This document shows positions 17,205 to 26,264 of a stretch of DNA of 64,000 nt, piece after piece. The position numbers and the translations under genes were made by a program. This DNA comes from Aquimixticola soesokkakensis (GTDB lineage Bacteria; Pseudomonadota; Alphaproteobacteria; Rhodobacterales; Rhodobacteraceae): the NCBI RefSeq assembly GCF_900172375.1, contig NZ_FWFS01000006.1, positions 186,001-250,000 on the forward strand, written 5' to 3'. The notes below the pieces were generated by a model, which had not been told where the DNA came from, searched no databases, and saw nothing but the letters and a program-made list of their open reading frames with translations. The number at the start of each line of letters is the position of its first letter. Position 1 is the first letter of the stretch.

Positions 17205-18005
17205 ATGGCCGAAGCCCGCGCAAATCTCGCCGAACTTGATCCCGTTTGGAGCCGCATCCGTGCCGAAGCACTGGATGCTGTACAACAGGAACCCCTGTTG
17301 GGGGGGCTGGTGCACGGTTGTATTTTGCACCACGCCTCGCTCGAAAGTGCGCTGGCCTATCGCATCAGCCAGAAACTCGCCTCCACGGAAATGAGCGAGC
17401 AGCTTTTGCGCGAAATTGCCGACAGCGCATATCAAGATGACGCGTCGATCGGGCAGGCTTTGCGTGCAGATATTGTGGCGGTGTTCGATCGCGATCCTGC
17501 CTGCCATCGCCTTATCCAACCTTTGTTGTATTTCAAAGGGTTCCAGGCCGTTCAAGCGTACCGCATCGGGCATTGGCTCTGGGCGCAGGGGCGACGTGAT
17601 CTGGCCTATTTCTTCCAGATGCGTGTGTCCGAACAATTCGGTGTAGACATCCATCCCGCGGCCCGCGTTGGCAAAGGGATCTTTCTGGATCACGCCCATT
17701 CCATCGTCATCGGCGAAACGGCCGTTGTGGGGGACAATGTGTCGATCCTGCATTCCGTGACGCTTGGCGGTACGGGCAAGGAGGACGAAGATCGCCATCC
17801 AAAAATTGGCGATGGCGTGTTGATCGGGGCAGGGGCTGCGGTGCTTGGCAATATCAAGATCGGCCATTGCTCGCGGATTGCTGCGGGGTCTGTTGTCCTC
17901 TCGGAGGTGCCGCCCTGCACCACTGTCGCGGGCGTGCCCGCCAAAGTCGTGGGCGAGGCAGGCTGTGCACAGCCGTCCATTTCGATGGATCAACGGCTCA
18001 AATAA
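17205..18005 (+). CDS. cysE: Serine O-acetyltransferase
   Basis: 266-residue CysE, which makes O-acetylserine from serine and acetyl-CoA, the first step of cysteine synthesis in the cytoplasm. The N-terminal helical domain (to about residue 140) is followed by a left-handed beta-helix of hexapeptide repeats with the signature DHAHSIVIGETAVVGDNVSILHSVTLGG truncated here to key parts: catalytic-region DHAHSIVIGE and HSVTLGGTGK. The C-terminus after GVPAKVVG is short. ATG at 17205 has AAAGG eight bases upstream. It is commonly found downstream of GTA clusters in Rhodobacteraceae. Confidence 0.95.
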   Translation: MAEARANLAELDPVWSRIRAEALDAVQQEPLLGGLVHGCILHHASLESALAYRISQKLASTEMSEQLLREIADSAYQDDASIGQALRADIVAVFDRDPACHRLIQPLLYFKGFQAVQAYRIGHWLWAQGRRDLAYFFQMRVSEQFGVDIHPAARVGKGIFLDHAHSIVIGETAVVGDNVSILHSVTLGGTGKEDEDRHPKIGDGVLIGAGAAVLGNIKIGHCSRIAAGSVVLSEVPPCTTVAGVPAKVVGEAGCAQPSISMDQRLK

Positions 18006-18054
18006 CGGCCTCTTGCGACGGGCTTGCACGGCTGTGAAAGGCCGCGCGGTCGGT

Positions 18055-18082
18055 TTTGCCACAAACAATTTGCCACAAACAA
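18055..18082. repeat. Tandem direct repeat, 14 bp x 2
   Basis: The 14-mer TTTGCCACAAACAA occurs twice, perfectly and without spacer, in the 184-nt region between cysE and the PDH E2 gene, just before their shared terminator. Function unknown; probably replication slippage. Confidence 0.8.
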
Positions 18083-18135
18083 ACTGTGTCGCGCTGCGGC
18101 TTCGCGCGCTCGATTACCGCCATATGCGAGATATG

Positions 18136-18172
18136 AAAAAGGCCCCGACGCTTTCGCGCGGGGCCTTTTTTT
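18136..18172. terminator. Bidirectional terminator between cysE and pdhC
   Basis: Stem of GGCCCCG (18141-18147) with CGGGGCC (18159-18165), flanked by a run of A on the left (18136-18140) and seven T on the right (18166-18172). It can stop transcription from both convergent genes. Confidence 0.88.
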
Positions 18173-18189
18173 ATGTGTACAACCGTGGT

Positions 18190-19494
18190 TTAGGCCAGCA
18201 TTGCGACAGGGTTTTCAAGGTTGTCGACAATCGCGTTCAACAGGTTCGCGCCGACCGCACCGTCAATCACACGGTGATCAACGGACATGGTCACGGACAT
18301 GACATTGGCCACGGTGATCTCGCCATCCGCACCGACAACAGGTTTCTTCTTGCCTGCGCCGACCGCCAGAATACCGGCGTGGGGCGGGTTCACGATCGCA
18401 TCGAAATTGTCGATGCCGAACATCCCGAGGTTGGAAATCGCGAAAGCGCCGCCGTTGTATTCGTGCGGGGCCAACTTGCGCTCACGCGCGCGTTTGGCGA
18501 GGTCTTTCATCTCGCTCGACAGGGCCGAAAGCGACTTCATGTCGGCGTCTTTGAGCACGGGGGTAAACAGACCGCCCTCGATCGCCACGGCAACGGCAAC
18601 ATCCGAAGGTTTCAGTTGCAACACGCGATCACCCGCCCAGACCGCATTGGCCTCGGGCACGGCTTGCAGCGCGTTTGCCACAGCCTTGATGATGAAGTCA
18701 TTGACCGACAGCTTTACGCCGCGCGCTTCCAGCTGCTTGTTCAAAGTCGCACGGAACGCCATCAAAGCGTCCAGTTGAATGTCGCGACGCAGGTAGAAAT
18801 GCGGGATGGTCTGCTTGGCTTCCGACAGGCGGGCGGCAATGGTTTTGCGCATCCCGTCCAGTTTGACTTCCTCGTAGGCGCGCCCCTCGTAGGTCTTTTT
18901 GATCGCGTCGAGCGAGGGCGCAGCAGGCGCAGCGGCCGGGGCCGCAGAAGCTGTCGGTGCCGCTGCCGCAGGGGCCGCTTTGGGCGCTGCGGTTGCGTTT
19001 TCGACATCCGCTTTCACGATACGGCCCTTGGGGCCCGATCCCGTGATCGTCGTCAGGTCCAAGCCCTTTTGACCCGCGATGCGCCGTGCGAGCGGCGAGG
19101 CGAAAATGCGCTCCCCGTCCTTTTTCGGCGCAGCCGGGGCAGGGGCATCAGCCGCTGCGGGTTTGGCTTGCGCTTCTTTGGGCGCTTGGGTCTCTTTTGC
19201 GGGAGCGGCGGGGGCAGAGCCCCCGACGGTGTCCGCCGCAGACGCGTCTTCACCGTCCTCCAAAAGCACGGCGATGGCGGCGTTCACTTTGACGCCTTCC
19301 GTGCCCTCGGCGACCAGAATCTTGCCGATGACGCCTTCGTCTACCGCTTCGAATTCCATCGTCGCCTTGTCGGTCTCGATCTCGGCGATGATGTCGCCGG
19401 ATTTGACCTCATCGCCCTCTTTGACCAGCCATTTCGCCAGCGTGCCTTCCTCCATCGTCGGAGAAAGCGCGGGCATAAGTAGTTCAATAGCCAT
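18190..19494 (-). CDS. pdhC: Pyruvate dehydrogenase E2, dihydrolipoyl acetyltransferase
   Basis: 434-residue E2 core of the pyruvate dehydrogenase complex, transferring acetyl groups from lipoyl arms to CoA. One lipoyl domain (residues 1-80, attachment Lys in [12 protein letters not shown]) is followed by an Ala/Pro/Lys linker, a peripheral subunit-binding domain ([19 protein letters not shown]), a second linker and the catalytic domain ending with the active-site [11 protein letters not shown] (H and D of HxxxDG). It lies 11 nt after pdhB in the pdhA-pdhB-pdhC operon. The lipoyl domain is nearly identical to the one fused to E1-beta. Confidence 0.97.
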   Translation of the reverse strand: MAIELLMPALSPTMEEGTLAKWLVKEGDEVKSGDIIAEIETDKATMEFEAVDEGVIGKILVAEGTEGVKVNAAIAVLLEDGEDASAADTVGGSAPAAPAKETQAPKEAQAKPAAADAPAPAAPKKDGERIFASPLARRIAGQKGLDLTTITGSGPKGRIVKADVENATAAPKAAPAAAAPTASAAPAAAPAAPSLDAIKKTYEGRAYEEVKLDGMRKTIAARLSEAKQTIPHFYLRRDIQLDALMAFRATLNKQLEARGVKLSVNDFIIKAVANALQAVPEANAVWAGDRVLQLKPSDVAVAVAIEGGLFTPVLKDADMKSLSALSSEMKDLAKRARERKLAPHEYNGGAFAISNLGMFGIDNFDAIVNPPHAGILAVGAGKKKPVVGADGEITVANVMSVTMSVDHRVIDGAVGANLLNAIVDNLENPVAMLA

Positions 19495-19505
19495 ATCTTT
19501 TCTCC

Positions 19506-20870
19506 TTAGCGGTAGGTGACAGCTTTAACGGCCGCGATCACTTCATCCGTGGTCACAAGCGCATGCTTTTCAAGGTTCGCCGCATAGGGCATCGGCACGT
19601 CTTTACCGGTGCAGTTGATCACCGGCGCGTCGAGATAGTCGAACGCGCGCTGCATGATCGTCGCACCGATGTGGTTGCCGATGGACCCAACGGGGAAGCC
19701 TTCCTCGACGGTGACGCAGCGGTTGGTCTTCATCACGGAGGCCAGCACGGTGTCGTAATCGATGGGGCGCAGGGTGCGCAGGTCGATCACTTCCGCCGAA
19801 ATCCCTTCCTCGGCCAGCTTGTCCGCCGCTTCGAGCGCATAGGTCATGCCGATCCCAAAAGACACGATGGTCACATCGCTGCCTTCACGCCAGATCCGCG
19901 CCTTGCCAAAGGGAATGGTGAAATCATCCATGACCGGCACCTCAAAGGATTTGCCGTAGAGGATTTCGTTCTCAAGGAAGATGACAGGGTTGGGATCGCG
20001 GATCGCGGACTTCATCAGACCTTTGTAGTCGGAGGCCGAATAGGGCATGACCACTTTCAGACCGGGAACCTGCGCATACCAAGCCGCGTAATCGTGGCTG
20101 TGTTGCGCGCCAACGCGGGCTGCCGCGCCGTTGGGACCACGAAACACCATGGGCGCGCCCATCTGGCCGCCCGACATATACAATGTCTTGGCCGCCGAGT
20201 TGATGATGTGGTCAATCGCCTGCATGGCGAAGTTGAAGGTCATGAATTCCACGATGGGCTTGAGACCGCCAAAGGCCGCGCCAGTCGCGATACCGGCAAA
20301 ACCGTGCTCGGTGATCGGCGTGTCGATGACGCGTTTGGCACCGAATTCGTCCAGCATCCCTTGGGAAATCTTGTAGGCGCCTTGGTATTCGGCCACCTCT
20401 TCCCCCATGAGAAACACGTTCTCGTCGCGGCGCATTTCCTCGGCCATCGCATCGCGCAGCGCTTCGCGCACGGTCTGCGTTTTGGTCTCGGTGCCCTCGG
20501 GGAAATCGGGGGAGGCTTTGGACACGACCTCGACAGCGGCTTTGGGCGCTGCGGGGGCTTTGTCGGCGGCGGGGGCTGCTTCGGCCTCGGGGGCTGCTGC
20601 GGCTTTGGGGACCGCATTCACGTCCTCGCCCTCTTCGACGATGATCGCGATGGCGGTGTTGACCTTCACGCCCTCGGTGCCTTCGGCCACAAGGATCTTG
20701 CCGATCACACCCTCATCCACAGCCTCGAATTCCATCGTGGCCTTGTCGGTTTCAATTTCGGCCAGAATGTCGCCGGAGGACACGGTGTCGCCCTCTTTGA
20801 CCAGCCATTTTGCCAGTGTGCCTTCTTCCATCGTCGGAGAAAGCGCGGGCATCAGAAGTTCAGTTGCCAT
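19506..20870 (-). CDS. pdhB: Pyruvate dehydrogenase E1 beta subunit with N-terminal lipoyl domain
   Basis: 454-residue E1-beta. Residues 1-80 form a lipoyl domain ([12 protein letters not shown]), then a 50-residue Ala/Pro linker, then the transketolase-like beta domain beginning [14 protein letters not shown] and containing [12 protein letters not shown], with the C-terminal domain starting near DVTIVSFG. This fused architecture is typical of alphaproteobacteria. With E1-alpha it decarboxylates pyruvate using thiamine diphosphate and acetylates the lipoyl arm. A 21-nt gap separates it from pdhA. Confidence 0.97.
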   Translation of the reverse strand: MATELLMPALSPTMEEGTLAKWLVKEGDTVSSGDILAEIETDKATMEFEAVDEGVIGKILVAEGTEGVKVNTAIAIIVEEGEDVNAVPKAAAAPEAEAAPAADKAPAAPKAAVEVVSKASPDFPEGTETKTQTVREALRDAMAEEMRRDENVFLMGEEVAEYQGAYKISQGMLDEFGAKRVIDTPITEHGFAGIATGAAFGGLKPIVEFMTFNFAMQAIDHIINSAAKTLYMSGGQMGAPMVFRGPNGAAARVGAQHSHDYAAWYAQVPGLKVVMPYSASDYKGLMKSAIRDPNPVIFLENEILYGKSFEVPVMDDFTIPFGKARIWREGSDVTIVSFGIGMTYALEAADKLAEEGISAEVIDLRTLRPIDYDTVLASVMKTNRCVTVEEGFPVGSIGNHIGATIMQRAFDYLDAPVINCTGKDVPMPYAANLEKHALVTTDEVIAAVKAVTYR

Positions 20871-20891
20871 TGGTCTGTTTCCTCCCCGAAA

Positions 20892-21917
20892 TCAGGCGTT
20901 GTGCTGCGGAATTTCATCCGCATAGATGTCGGTCCAAAGCTCTTCGAGCGCGGGCTCGGGGCTTTCCTTGGCGAACTCTGCCGAGGCGTTGACGATCTCT
21001 TTGATCTTTTTATCAACGTCTTTGAGTTCTTCTTCGGTCGCGTGGTTGCCGGTCATCAGCATCGAGCGGATTGCCTCGATGGGATCGCGTTCCTCGCGCA
21101 TTTTCTGCACTTCCTCGCGGGTCCGGTATTTCGCGGGGTCCGACATGGAGTGGCCACGATAGCGGTAGGTTTTGACCTCGAGGATGTAGGGGCCGTTGCC
21201 CGCGCGGCAATGTGCCACGGCGCGCTCGCCCGCTTCCTTGACGGCGAGAACCGACATGCCGTCGACCTCTTCGCCCTTGATGCCGTAAGCCGCACCGCGT
21301 TCCCAAAGCGAAGGGGATTTGGTGGAGCGCTGCACCGAGGTGCCCATGGCGTATTGGTTGTTTTCGATGACGAAAATCACCGGCAAATCCCAAAGCTGCG
21401 CCATGTTGTAGGTCTCATAGACCTGACCCTGGTTGGCAGCACCATCGCCGAAATAGGCAAAGGTCACATTGTCATTGCCTTTGTATTTGTCCGAAAACGC
21501 AAGACCGGCACCGATCGGCACCTGCGCCCCCACGATGCCATGGCCGCCGTAGAAATGTTTCTCTTTCGAGAACATGTGCATGGAGCCGCCTTTGCCTTTG
21601 GAATAGCCGCCTTCGCGACCGGTCAGCTCGGCCATCACGCCGTTGGCTTCCATGCCGCAGGCCAACATGTGGCCGTGGTCACGGTAGGAGGTGACGCGTT
21701 TGTCGCCTTCCTTGGTTGCGGCTTCAAGGCCGACAACAACAGCTTCCTGACCGATGTAGAGGTGGCAGAAACCGCCAATCAGGCCCATGCCGTAAAGCTG
21801 GCCTGCCTTTTCCTCAAAGCGCCGGATCAGCAGCATATCGTGATAATAAGAGAGTAGTTCGTCTTTCGACACATTCGCCTGCGCGGCAGGCTTGCTGTCG
21901 CTTTTACGGGTAGCCAT
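20892..21917 (-). CDS. pdhA: Pyruvate dehydrogenase E1 alpha subunit
   Basis: 341-residue thiamine-diphosphate-dependent E1-alpha. FEEKAGQLYGMGLIGGFCHLYIGQEA starts the conserved domain (here cited in parts), and the ThDP motif runs from FGDGAANQGQVYE to the IFVIENN end. SYRDHGHMLACG and RYRGHSMSDPAKYR, near the phosphorylation-loop region of homologues, are present. ATG at 21917 is preceded by a very strong GGAGGAGGAGG; the open extension to 21992 is untranslated leader. First gene of the pdh operon, with a perfect palindrome 30 nt upstream. Confidence 0.97.
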   Translation of the reverse strand: MATRKSDSKPAAQANVSKDELLSYYHDMLLIRRFEEKAGQLYGMGLIGGFCHLYIGQEAVVVGLEAATKEGDKRVTSYRDHGHMLACGMEANGVMAELTGREGGYSKGKGGSMHMFSKEKHFYGGHGIVGAQVPIGAGLAFSDKYKGNDNVTFAYFGDGAANQGQVYETYNMAQLWDLPVIFVIENNQYAMGTSVQRSTKSPSLWERGAAYGIKGEEVDGMSVLAVKEAGERAVAHCRAGNGPYILEVKTYRYRGHSMSDPAKYRTREEVQKMREERDPIEAIRSMLMTGNHATEEELKDVDKKIKEIVNASAEFAKESPEPALEELWTDIYADEIPQHNA

Positions 21918-21946
21918 GCGGCCTCCTCCTCCAAGTCGCGCCAATA

Positions 21947-21960
21947 GTTTAACGTTAAAC
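21947..21960. promoter_or_regulatory. 14-bp perfect palindrome upstream of pdhA (candidate operator)
   Basis: GTTTAACGTTAAAC reads the same on both strands and lies 30 nt before the pdhA start, just downstream of a minus-strand TAGAAT that could serve as a -10. Position and symmetry suggest a repressor site for the pdh operon; the regulator is unknown. Confidence 0.5.
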
Positions 21961-22135
21961 AATATTCTAAACGAGGCGTGCAGCGATTGCACGCAATATT
22001 TGCAACAGCGCCCGCCTAGCAGCTATGCACAGAGCGCAAGTGCGCCATCACGGCCGCGCAGATGCGGGCGCAGGTGGGTGTGCAAACGGCGCCCGCAGGC
22101 GCCGCAAAGCAAAGAAACAAAGGAGGGGCAGGGGG

Positions 22136-22444
22136 TTAGCGGATCACGACCTCATCCGAACGGACTGCGCCCAGAACATCGCGGGCTTGTTCGTCGAGCA
22201 GGTCAAGATCGAGATAGTCATCCGACAGCCGCTTGGTCTTGTTGCGCATGGCGATCAATTGTTCTTCCAGCGCATCGGCCTGCGCACTCAGCGCGCGCCC
22301 TTCTGCTTCGACCTGAATGCGGCGAAACAGCCCGTAGTTGCCCTGCACAGAGGCAAAGGCAAAGTAGCTTCCCAAAAGGAATGCGATGGTAAAATAGACG
22401 ACACCGCCAACAGGAAGGCGGTTACGATGGGTGCTGCGCGACAT
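22136..22444 (-). CDS. FtsB/DivIC-like septum formation initiator protein
   Basis: 102-residue bitopic membrane protein: short basic N-terminus, one TM helix (VVYFTIAFLLGSYFAFA, about residues 15-31), then a coiled coil (VEAEGRALSAQADALEEQLIAMR) and an acidic tail. This is the layout of FtsB/DivIC, which links early and late divisome proteins. The placement directly upstream of pdhA on the same strand is usual in Rhodobacteraceae. The ribosome site is weak (AGG at 11 nt), and the open frame continues 44 codons upstream with no protein-like composition. Confidence 0.8.
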   Translation of the reverse strand: MSRSTHRNRLPVGGVVYFTIAFLLGSYFAFASVQGNYGLFRRIQVEAEGRALSAQADALEEQLIAMRNKTKRLSDDYLDLDLLDEQARDVLGAVRSDEVVIR

Positions 22445-22610
22445 CTGGGTCAGCCTGCGATTTGTTCTGCCAATGCGTCCTCTGACGGGGCGCTGGGGAT
22501 CATCATGCCACAGGCGATTCGCCGTGTGAATCCATAAAATGAAGACAAGCGAAAATTTGCGAATGTTGTTTGACACTTAGGGCGCGTACCGCTTCGGGAA
22601 CAGTCCAAAG

Positions 22611-22636
22611 GAAAAGGGCGGCCCCGAAAGCCGCCC
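22611..22636 (-). terminator. Terminator of the aldolase gene
   Basis: On the minus strand GGGCGGC (22636-22630) pairs with GCCGCCC (22622-22616), followed by TTTTCC. It lies about 50 nt after the aldolase stop. A second imperfect hairpin, GAAAATACC/GGTATCTTC, is between the two at about 22651-22671. Confidence 0.7.
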
Positions 22637-22687
22637 CGCACCGTGTCGATTTTGAAAATACCCCCGGTATCTTCACCCTGTGGCGCG

Positions 22688-23596
22688 TCAGGCCGCGACC
22701 GTCTCGCCCGCGATGGAGGCTTCGAAAATCGCCTCGACGGTTTCGCCCAGCACCGCATCAAATTCTGCGTCGGACTGTTTGGCCGAGAGGCCGGTGATCA
22801 ACGCGCGGCTGAAGGAGGCAATCATGCCATCGTTTTTCGCCAGCAGCGCACAGGCTTCATCGCGCGAATAGCCGCCCGACAGGCTGACAACCTTGAGCAC
22901 GCGCGGGTGGTCGATCAGCGGCTTGTAGAAATTCGCAACGCTGGGCAGCGACAGCTTGATCATCACCTGTTTGGAGGCATCCAGAGCATCGAGATGTTTG
23001 AGCAGTTCTGCGCGCAGGATCGTTTCGGCTTCGGCTTTGTCTGTGATCGAAATCGTGACTTCCGGCTCGAGCATCGGCATCAAACCGCCCGCGATGACCT
23101 GTTCACCAATGGCAAACTGCTGGGCCACAACGGCTTTGATCCCCGCTTCATTCGCCGCGTTGATCACCGAGCGTTCTTTGGTGCCAAAAACGCCAAGTTT
23201 TTCGGCGCGCGCCAAAAGCGCGTCCAGATCGGGCATCGGCTTCATCAGTTGAACGCCGTTTGCTTCCTCTTCCAGACCTTTGTCGATCTTGAGAAAGGGA
23301 ACAACGCCCTTCTTTTCCCAAAGGAATTGCGCGGTCGCAATGCCGTCGATGTCGCGGTCCATCGTCTGTTCGAACAGGATCGCGCCGACGACTTTCTCAC
23401 CGGTAAAGACCGGCGATTTGATGATGCGGGCGCGCATCGCATGGATCATGTCGAACATTTCGGCATCGCCGTTGTATTCGGTTTCGTCGACGCCGTAGAG
23501 CTTGAGCGCTTTGGGCGACGAGCCGCCCGATTGGTCAAGAGCTGCAATAAAGCCTTTGCCGGCGCGGATCTGATCGGTGTGCTTGGCATTCGCCAT
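22688..23596 (-). CDS. fda: Fructose-bisphosphate aldolase class I
   Basis: 302-residue class I (Schiff-base) aldolase of the bacterial Fda type, cleaving fructose 1,6-bisphosphate to two triose phosphates without metal. Indicators are GFIAALDQSGGSSPKAL near the N-terminus, PFLKIDKGL with the conserved lysines, MLEPEVTIS and the Schiff-base Lys region VMIKLSLP, then VVSLSGGYSRDEAC for phosphate binding. It neighbours pgk on the same strand with its own terminator between, so a glycolysis/gluconeogenesis pair but not one operon. A strong hairpin lies 24 nt upstream. Confidence 0.93.
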   Translation of the reverse strand: MANAKHTDQIRAGKGFIAALDQSGGSSPKALKLYGVDETEYNGDAEMFDMIHAMRARIIKSPVFTGEKVVGAILFEQTMDRDIDGIATAQFLWEKKGVVPFLKIDKGLEEEANGVQLMKPMPDLDALLARAEKLGVFGTKERSVINAANEAGIKAVVAQQFAIGEQVIAGGLMPMLEPEVTISITDKAEAETILRAELLKHLDALDASKQVMIKLSLPSVANFYKPLIDHPRVLKVVSLSGGYSRDEACALLAKNDGMIASFSRALITGLSAKQSDAEFDAVLGETVEAIFEASIAGETVAA

Positions 23597-23619
23597 GGGT
23601 GTTTCCCCGTCTGGTAGCA

Positions 23620-23646
23620 GGCAGTTGTCTGTGCAGACAAACTGCC
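23620..23646. promoter_or_regulatory. Inverted repeat upstream of the aldolase gene
   Basis: GGCAGTT-GTCTG (23620-23631) pairs with CAGAC-A-AACTGCC (23634-23646), 12 bp with a single bulged A and a 2-nt centre. The inner TTGTCTG/CAGACAA is a perfect 7-bp dyad 30 nt upstream of the start. It may be an operator or a 5'-UTR hairpin. Confidence 0.5.
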
Positions 23647-23753
23647 CTCGTGTGATTGGGCCATCCCTGACTGGTTATCCGCGAATTGAATGGGCTTCAA
23701 TTCTGTTAGCGCCAACACAAGTGCCTGTTTGCGCTAAACTTTTGTAACATGCG

Positions 23754-23783
23754 AAAAAGGCGACCCCTGGGCCGCCCTTTTCC
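23754..23783 (-). terminator. Terminator of pgk
   Basis: On the minus strand a GC-rich stem (GGGCGGCCC with GGGTCGCC, small loop) is followed by five T. It lies 24 nt after the pgk stop codon. Confidence 0.75.
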
Positions 23784-23806
23784 TGATTACTCATTTTGAA
23801 TGACAA

Positions 23807-24979
23807 TTAGCCAAGCGCGGCAACGCCCGGCAATTCCTTGCCCTCCATCCATTCAAGGAACGCCCCGCCCGCAGAGGAGATATAGGTAAAGGCCTCGGCC
23901 ACGCCCGCTTTGTTCAGCGCCGCGACCGTGTCACCGCCGCCTGCGACCGATACCAGCGTGCCCGCCGTTGTCAAATCGGCCGCCGCTTTGGCCGCCGCAT
24001 TGGTGGCCGCATCGAAGGGCTCGATTTCGAAGGCGCCGAGGGGGCCGTTCCAGATCAGCGTTTTGGCATCCTTCAGGATCGATGCGACCCGTTCTACGGA
24101 TTTGGGACCGGCGTCCAGAATCATCGCATCCGCAGGGCAGGCGTCTGCGGCGACGGTTTCGGTTGCCGCATGGGCCTTGAATTCGCGCGACACCACAATA
24201 TCGACGGGCAGAATGATCTCGCAGCCCGCTTCACCGGCTTTTTGCACGATTTCGCGTGCGGTGTCGGCCAGATCATGCTCGCACAGGCTCTTGCCCACAT
24301 CGAGACCCTGAGCTGCGAGAAAGGTGTTGGCCATGCCGCCACCGATCACCAGAAAATCGACCTTGCGCACCAGATTGCCGAGCAGGTCAAGTTTCGAGGA
24401 CACTTTCGCGCCGCCAACCACGGCCACAACCGGGCGATCGGGCGTGCCAAGCGCGGCTTCCAGCGCGCTCAATTCGGCCTGCATCAGGCGCCCGGCACAG
24501 GCGGGCAGCAGATGGGCCACGCCCTCGGTCGAGGCATGGGCGCGGTGCGCGGCGGAAAACGCATCATTGCAGTAGACATCGCCCAAAGAGGCCAGAAACT
24601 GCGCCATCTCGGGGCTGTTCTTTTCCTCGCCCGCCGCAAAACGGGTGTTTTCGATCAGCACAACCTGACCTTTGACCGCGTCAATCGCGGCGCGGTCGGG
24701 TTTTTCCATGAAGACCACATCGCGCCCCAGCACCTCTTTGAGGGTGGGCAGGGTGACTTTGAGCGACATGTCGGGCACGACCTGTCCTTTGGGGCGGCCA
24801 AAATGCGCCAGCAATACCGGCGTGCCGCCTTTGGCAAGAATATCGTCAAGCGTGGGTTTGATCCGCTCGATGCGGGTCGCATCTGTCACGCGATCGCCAT
24901 CCACCGGCACGTTGATATCGACGCGCGTCAGCACGATCTTGCCGTTCAGATCCATGTCGTCGAGGGTTTTCCAAGCCAT
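23807..24979 (-). CDS. pgk: Phosphoglycerate kinase
   Basis: 390-residue PGK, reversible transfer of phosphate from 1,3-bisphosphoglycerate to ADP. Family landmarks are [15 protein letters not shown] at the N-terminus (substrate-binding RVDxNVP), [24 protein letters not shown] in the nucleotide domain, GPLGAFE and the terminal [12 protein letters not shown]. The start at 24979 has AAAGGATG upstream; the ORF continues 19 codons further without support. Divergent from the cyclophilin genes, with 158 nt of shared promoter region. Confidence 0.97.
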   Translation of the reverse strand: MAWKTLDDMDLNGKIVLTRVDINVPVDGDRVTDATRIERIKPTLDDILAKGGTPVLLAHFGRPKGQVVPDMSLKVTLPTLKEVLGRDVVFMEKPDRAAIDAVKGQVVLIENTRFAAGEEKNSPEMAQFLASLGDVYCNDAFSAAHRAHASTEGVAHLLPACAGRLMQAELSALEAALGTPDRPVVAVVGGAKVSSKLDLLGNLVRKVDFLVIGGGMANTFLAAQGLDVGKSLCEHDLADTAREIVQKAGEAGCEIILPVDIVVSREFKAHAATETVAADACPADAMILDAGPKSVERVASILKDAKTLIWNGPLGAFEIEPFDAATNAAAKAAADLTTAGTLVSVAGGGDTVAALNKAGVAEAFTYISSAGGAFLEWMEGKELPGVAALG

Positions 24980-25137
24980 TGCAAGGCATCCTTTCAGGGG
25001 TAGTGTCAGGTCAATTTCGGGCCAAGACCTGTTCACCTTATATTTCCCGCCGCGTCAACTGCGAGGGCTTTCCCTTCGCGCCGCTGCGCAATAGGGTGCG
25101 CCAAAGCGACGTTTTACCAAGACCAAGGAGCCACCCC

Positions 25138-25644
25138 ATGGCCGATATCAAAGATCCCGAAAACACCATTCTGATCGAACTCAAAGACGGCACCGTCATC
25201 ATCGAGCTTTTGCCCGATGTTGCCCCCAAGCACGTCGAGCGCATGAAACTTCTGGCGCGCGCCGGCGCCTATGACGGCGTGGTGTTTCACCGCGTGATCG
25301 ACGGTTTCATGGCGCAAACCGGCGACGTTGAAAACGGCAATACGAACAAGGACTTCAACCTGCGCCGCGCGGGCACAGGCGGCTCCGAGCACCCCGATCT
25401 TCCGGCAGAGTTTTCGTCGCTGCCCCACGATCGTGGCACCATCGGTGCGGCGCGCAGCCAGAACCCCAACTCGGCCAACTCGCAGTTTTTCATCAACTTT
25501 TCCGACAACCATTTCCTCAACCGCCAGTACACGGTTTACGGGCGGGTGCTGGATGGCATGAAATTCGTCGATGCGATCAAACGCGGCGAACCCGCAGCCG
25601 ACCCCGACATGATGATTTCGGTCAAGGTGGCCGCAGATGCTTAA
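25138..25644 (+). CDS. Cyclophilin-type peptidyl-prolyl cis-trans isomerase, cytoplasmic
   Basis: 168-residue cyclophilin (PpiB type) speeding proline isomerisation during folding. FHRVIDGFMAQTGD contains the catalytic Arg and the substrate-binding Phe/Met/Gln, followed by SQFFINFSDNHFLNRQYTVYGRV. No signal peptide. ATG at 25138 has AAGGAG with a 7-nt spacer. Its last 8 nt overlap a second cyclophilin gene with a signal peptide. Confidence 0.95.
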   Translation: MADIKDPENTILIELKDGTVIIELLPDVAPKHVERMKLLARAGAYDGVVFHRVIDGFMAQTGDVENGNTNKDFNLRRAGTGGSEHPDLPAEFSSLPHDRGTIGAARSQNPNSANSQFFINFSDNHFLNRQYTVYGRVLDGMKFVDAIKRGEPAADPDMMISVKVAADA

Positions 25645-26188
25645 ATCGCTTGCAGTGGTCGCGGCCCTGGTCGCAACGCCCGTCGTTGCCGATGGCCTCG
25701 ATATCGAGATTGCCGGTCCCGGTGCGAATGGGACGGTGCATATCGACTTGTTCGAAGATGTCGCGCCCAACCATGTGGCCCAGATCGAAGCGCTCGCCAA
25801 TGAGGGCGCGTATAACGAGGTGGTGTTCCACCGCGTGATCGACGGTTTCATGGCGCAAACGGGCGATGTCGAGTTCGGTAAGGCGGGTAGCGATATGCGC
25901 CGCGCCGGCACAGGCGGCTCGCAGCTACCGGATCTTCCTGCCGAATTTTCCGACCTGAACTTTGATCGCGGTGTGGTCGGCATGGCGCGCAGCCAGAACC
26001 CCGATTCCGCCAATTCGCAGTTCTTTATCATGTTTGCACCGGGTGCGTTTTTGAACGGCCAATACACCGTGGTCGGCGAAGTGACGTCGGGCATGGAGGT
26101 CGTGGATGCGATCAAAAAGGGCGAGGGTGCGAATGGCGCGGTCATTGGCGAACCCGACCGGATGGTCAGCGTCACGGTCACCGAGTAG
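25637..26188 (+). CDS. Cyclophilin-type peptidyl-prolyl cis-trans isomerase, periplasmic
   Basis: 183-residue paralogue with an N-terminal Sec signal peptide (MLKSLAVVAALVATPVVA, cleavage after about residue 18), so probably periplasmic (PpiA type). The catalytic block FHRVIDGFMAQTGDVEFG is almost identical in protein and DNA to the upstream gene. It starts inside the first gene (8-nt overlap), so the pair is translationally coupled. The C-terminus ends VSVTVTE. Likely tandem duplication with one copy retargeted. Confidence 0.95.
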   Translation: MLKSLAVVAALVATPVVADGLDIEIAGPGANGTVHIDLFEDVAPNHVAQIEALANEGAYNEVVFHRVIDGFMAQTGDVEFGKAGSDMRRAGTGGSQLPDLPAEFSDLNFDRGVVGMARSQNPDSANSQFFIMFAPGAFLNGQYTVVGEVTSGMEVVDAIKKGEGANGAVIGEPDRMVSVTVTE

Positions 26189-26202
26189 CTCGGCAAAAGA
26201 AT

Positions 26203-26235
26203 AAAAAACGGCGCCTTCGGGCGCCGTTTTCTTTT
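26203..26235. terminator. Bidirectional terminator with UUCG tetraloop
   Basis: CGGCGCC (26209-26215), loop TTCG, GGCGCCG (26220-26226), with six A on the left and TTTTCTTTT on the right. It serves the cyclophilin operon and convergent tyrS. Confidence 0.9.
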
Positions 26236-26257
26236 GGGTATTTTTATCCGAAAGAAG
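26236..26257. repeat. 22-bp intergenic repeat, copy 1
   Basis: GGGTATTTTTATCCGAAAGAAG begins just after the terminator and lies 8 nt past the tyrS stop. Its exact reverse complement occurs at 31652-31673 and a 19/22 variant at 31705-31726, so it is a dispersed element, not chance. Confidence 0.8.
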
Positions 26258-26264
26258 GCAGGGA

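Noticed and set aside
19563-21857. Long open frame (over 760 codons) antisense to the pdh genes
   Set aside because: Low-complexity His/Gly/Arg-rich product from GC-rich third positions; the opposite strand encodes clear PDH subunits with ribosome sites.
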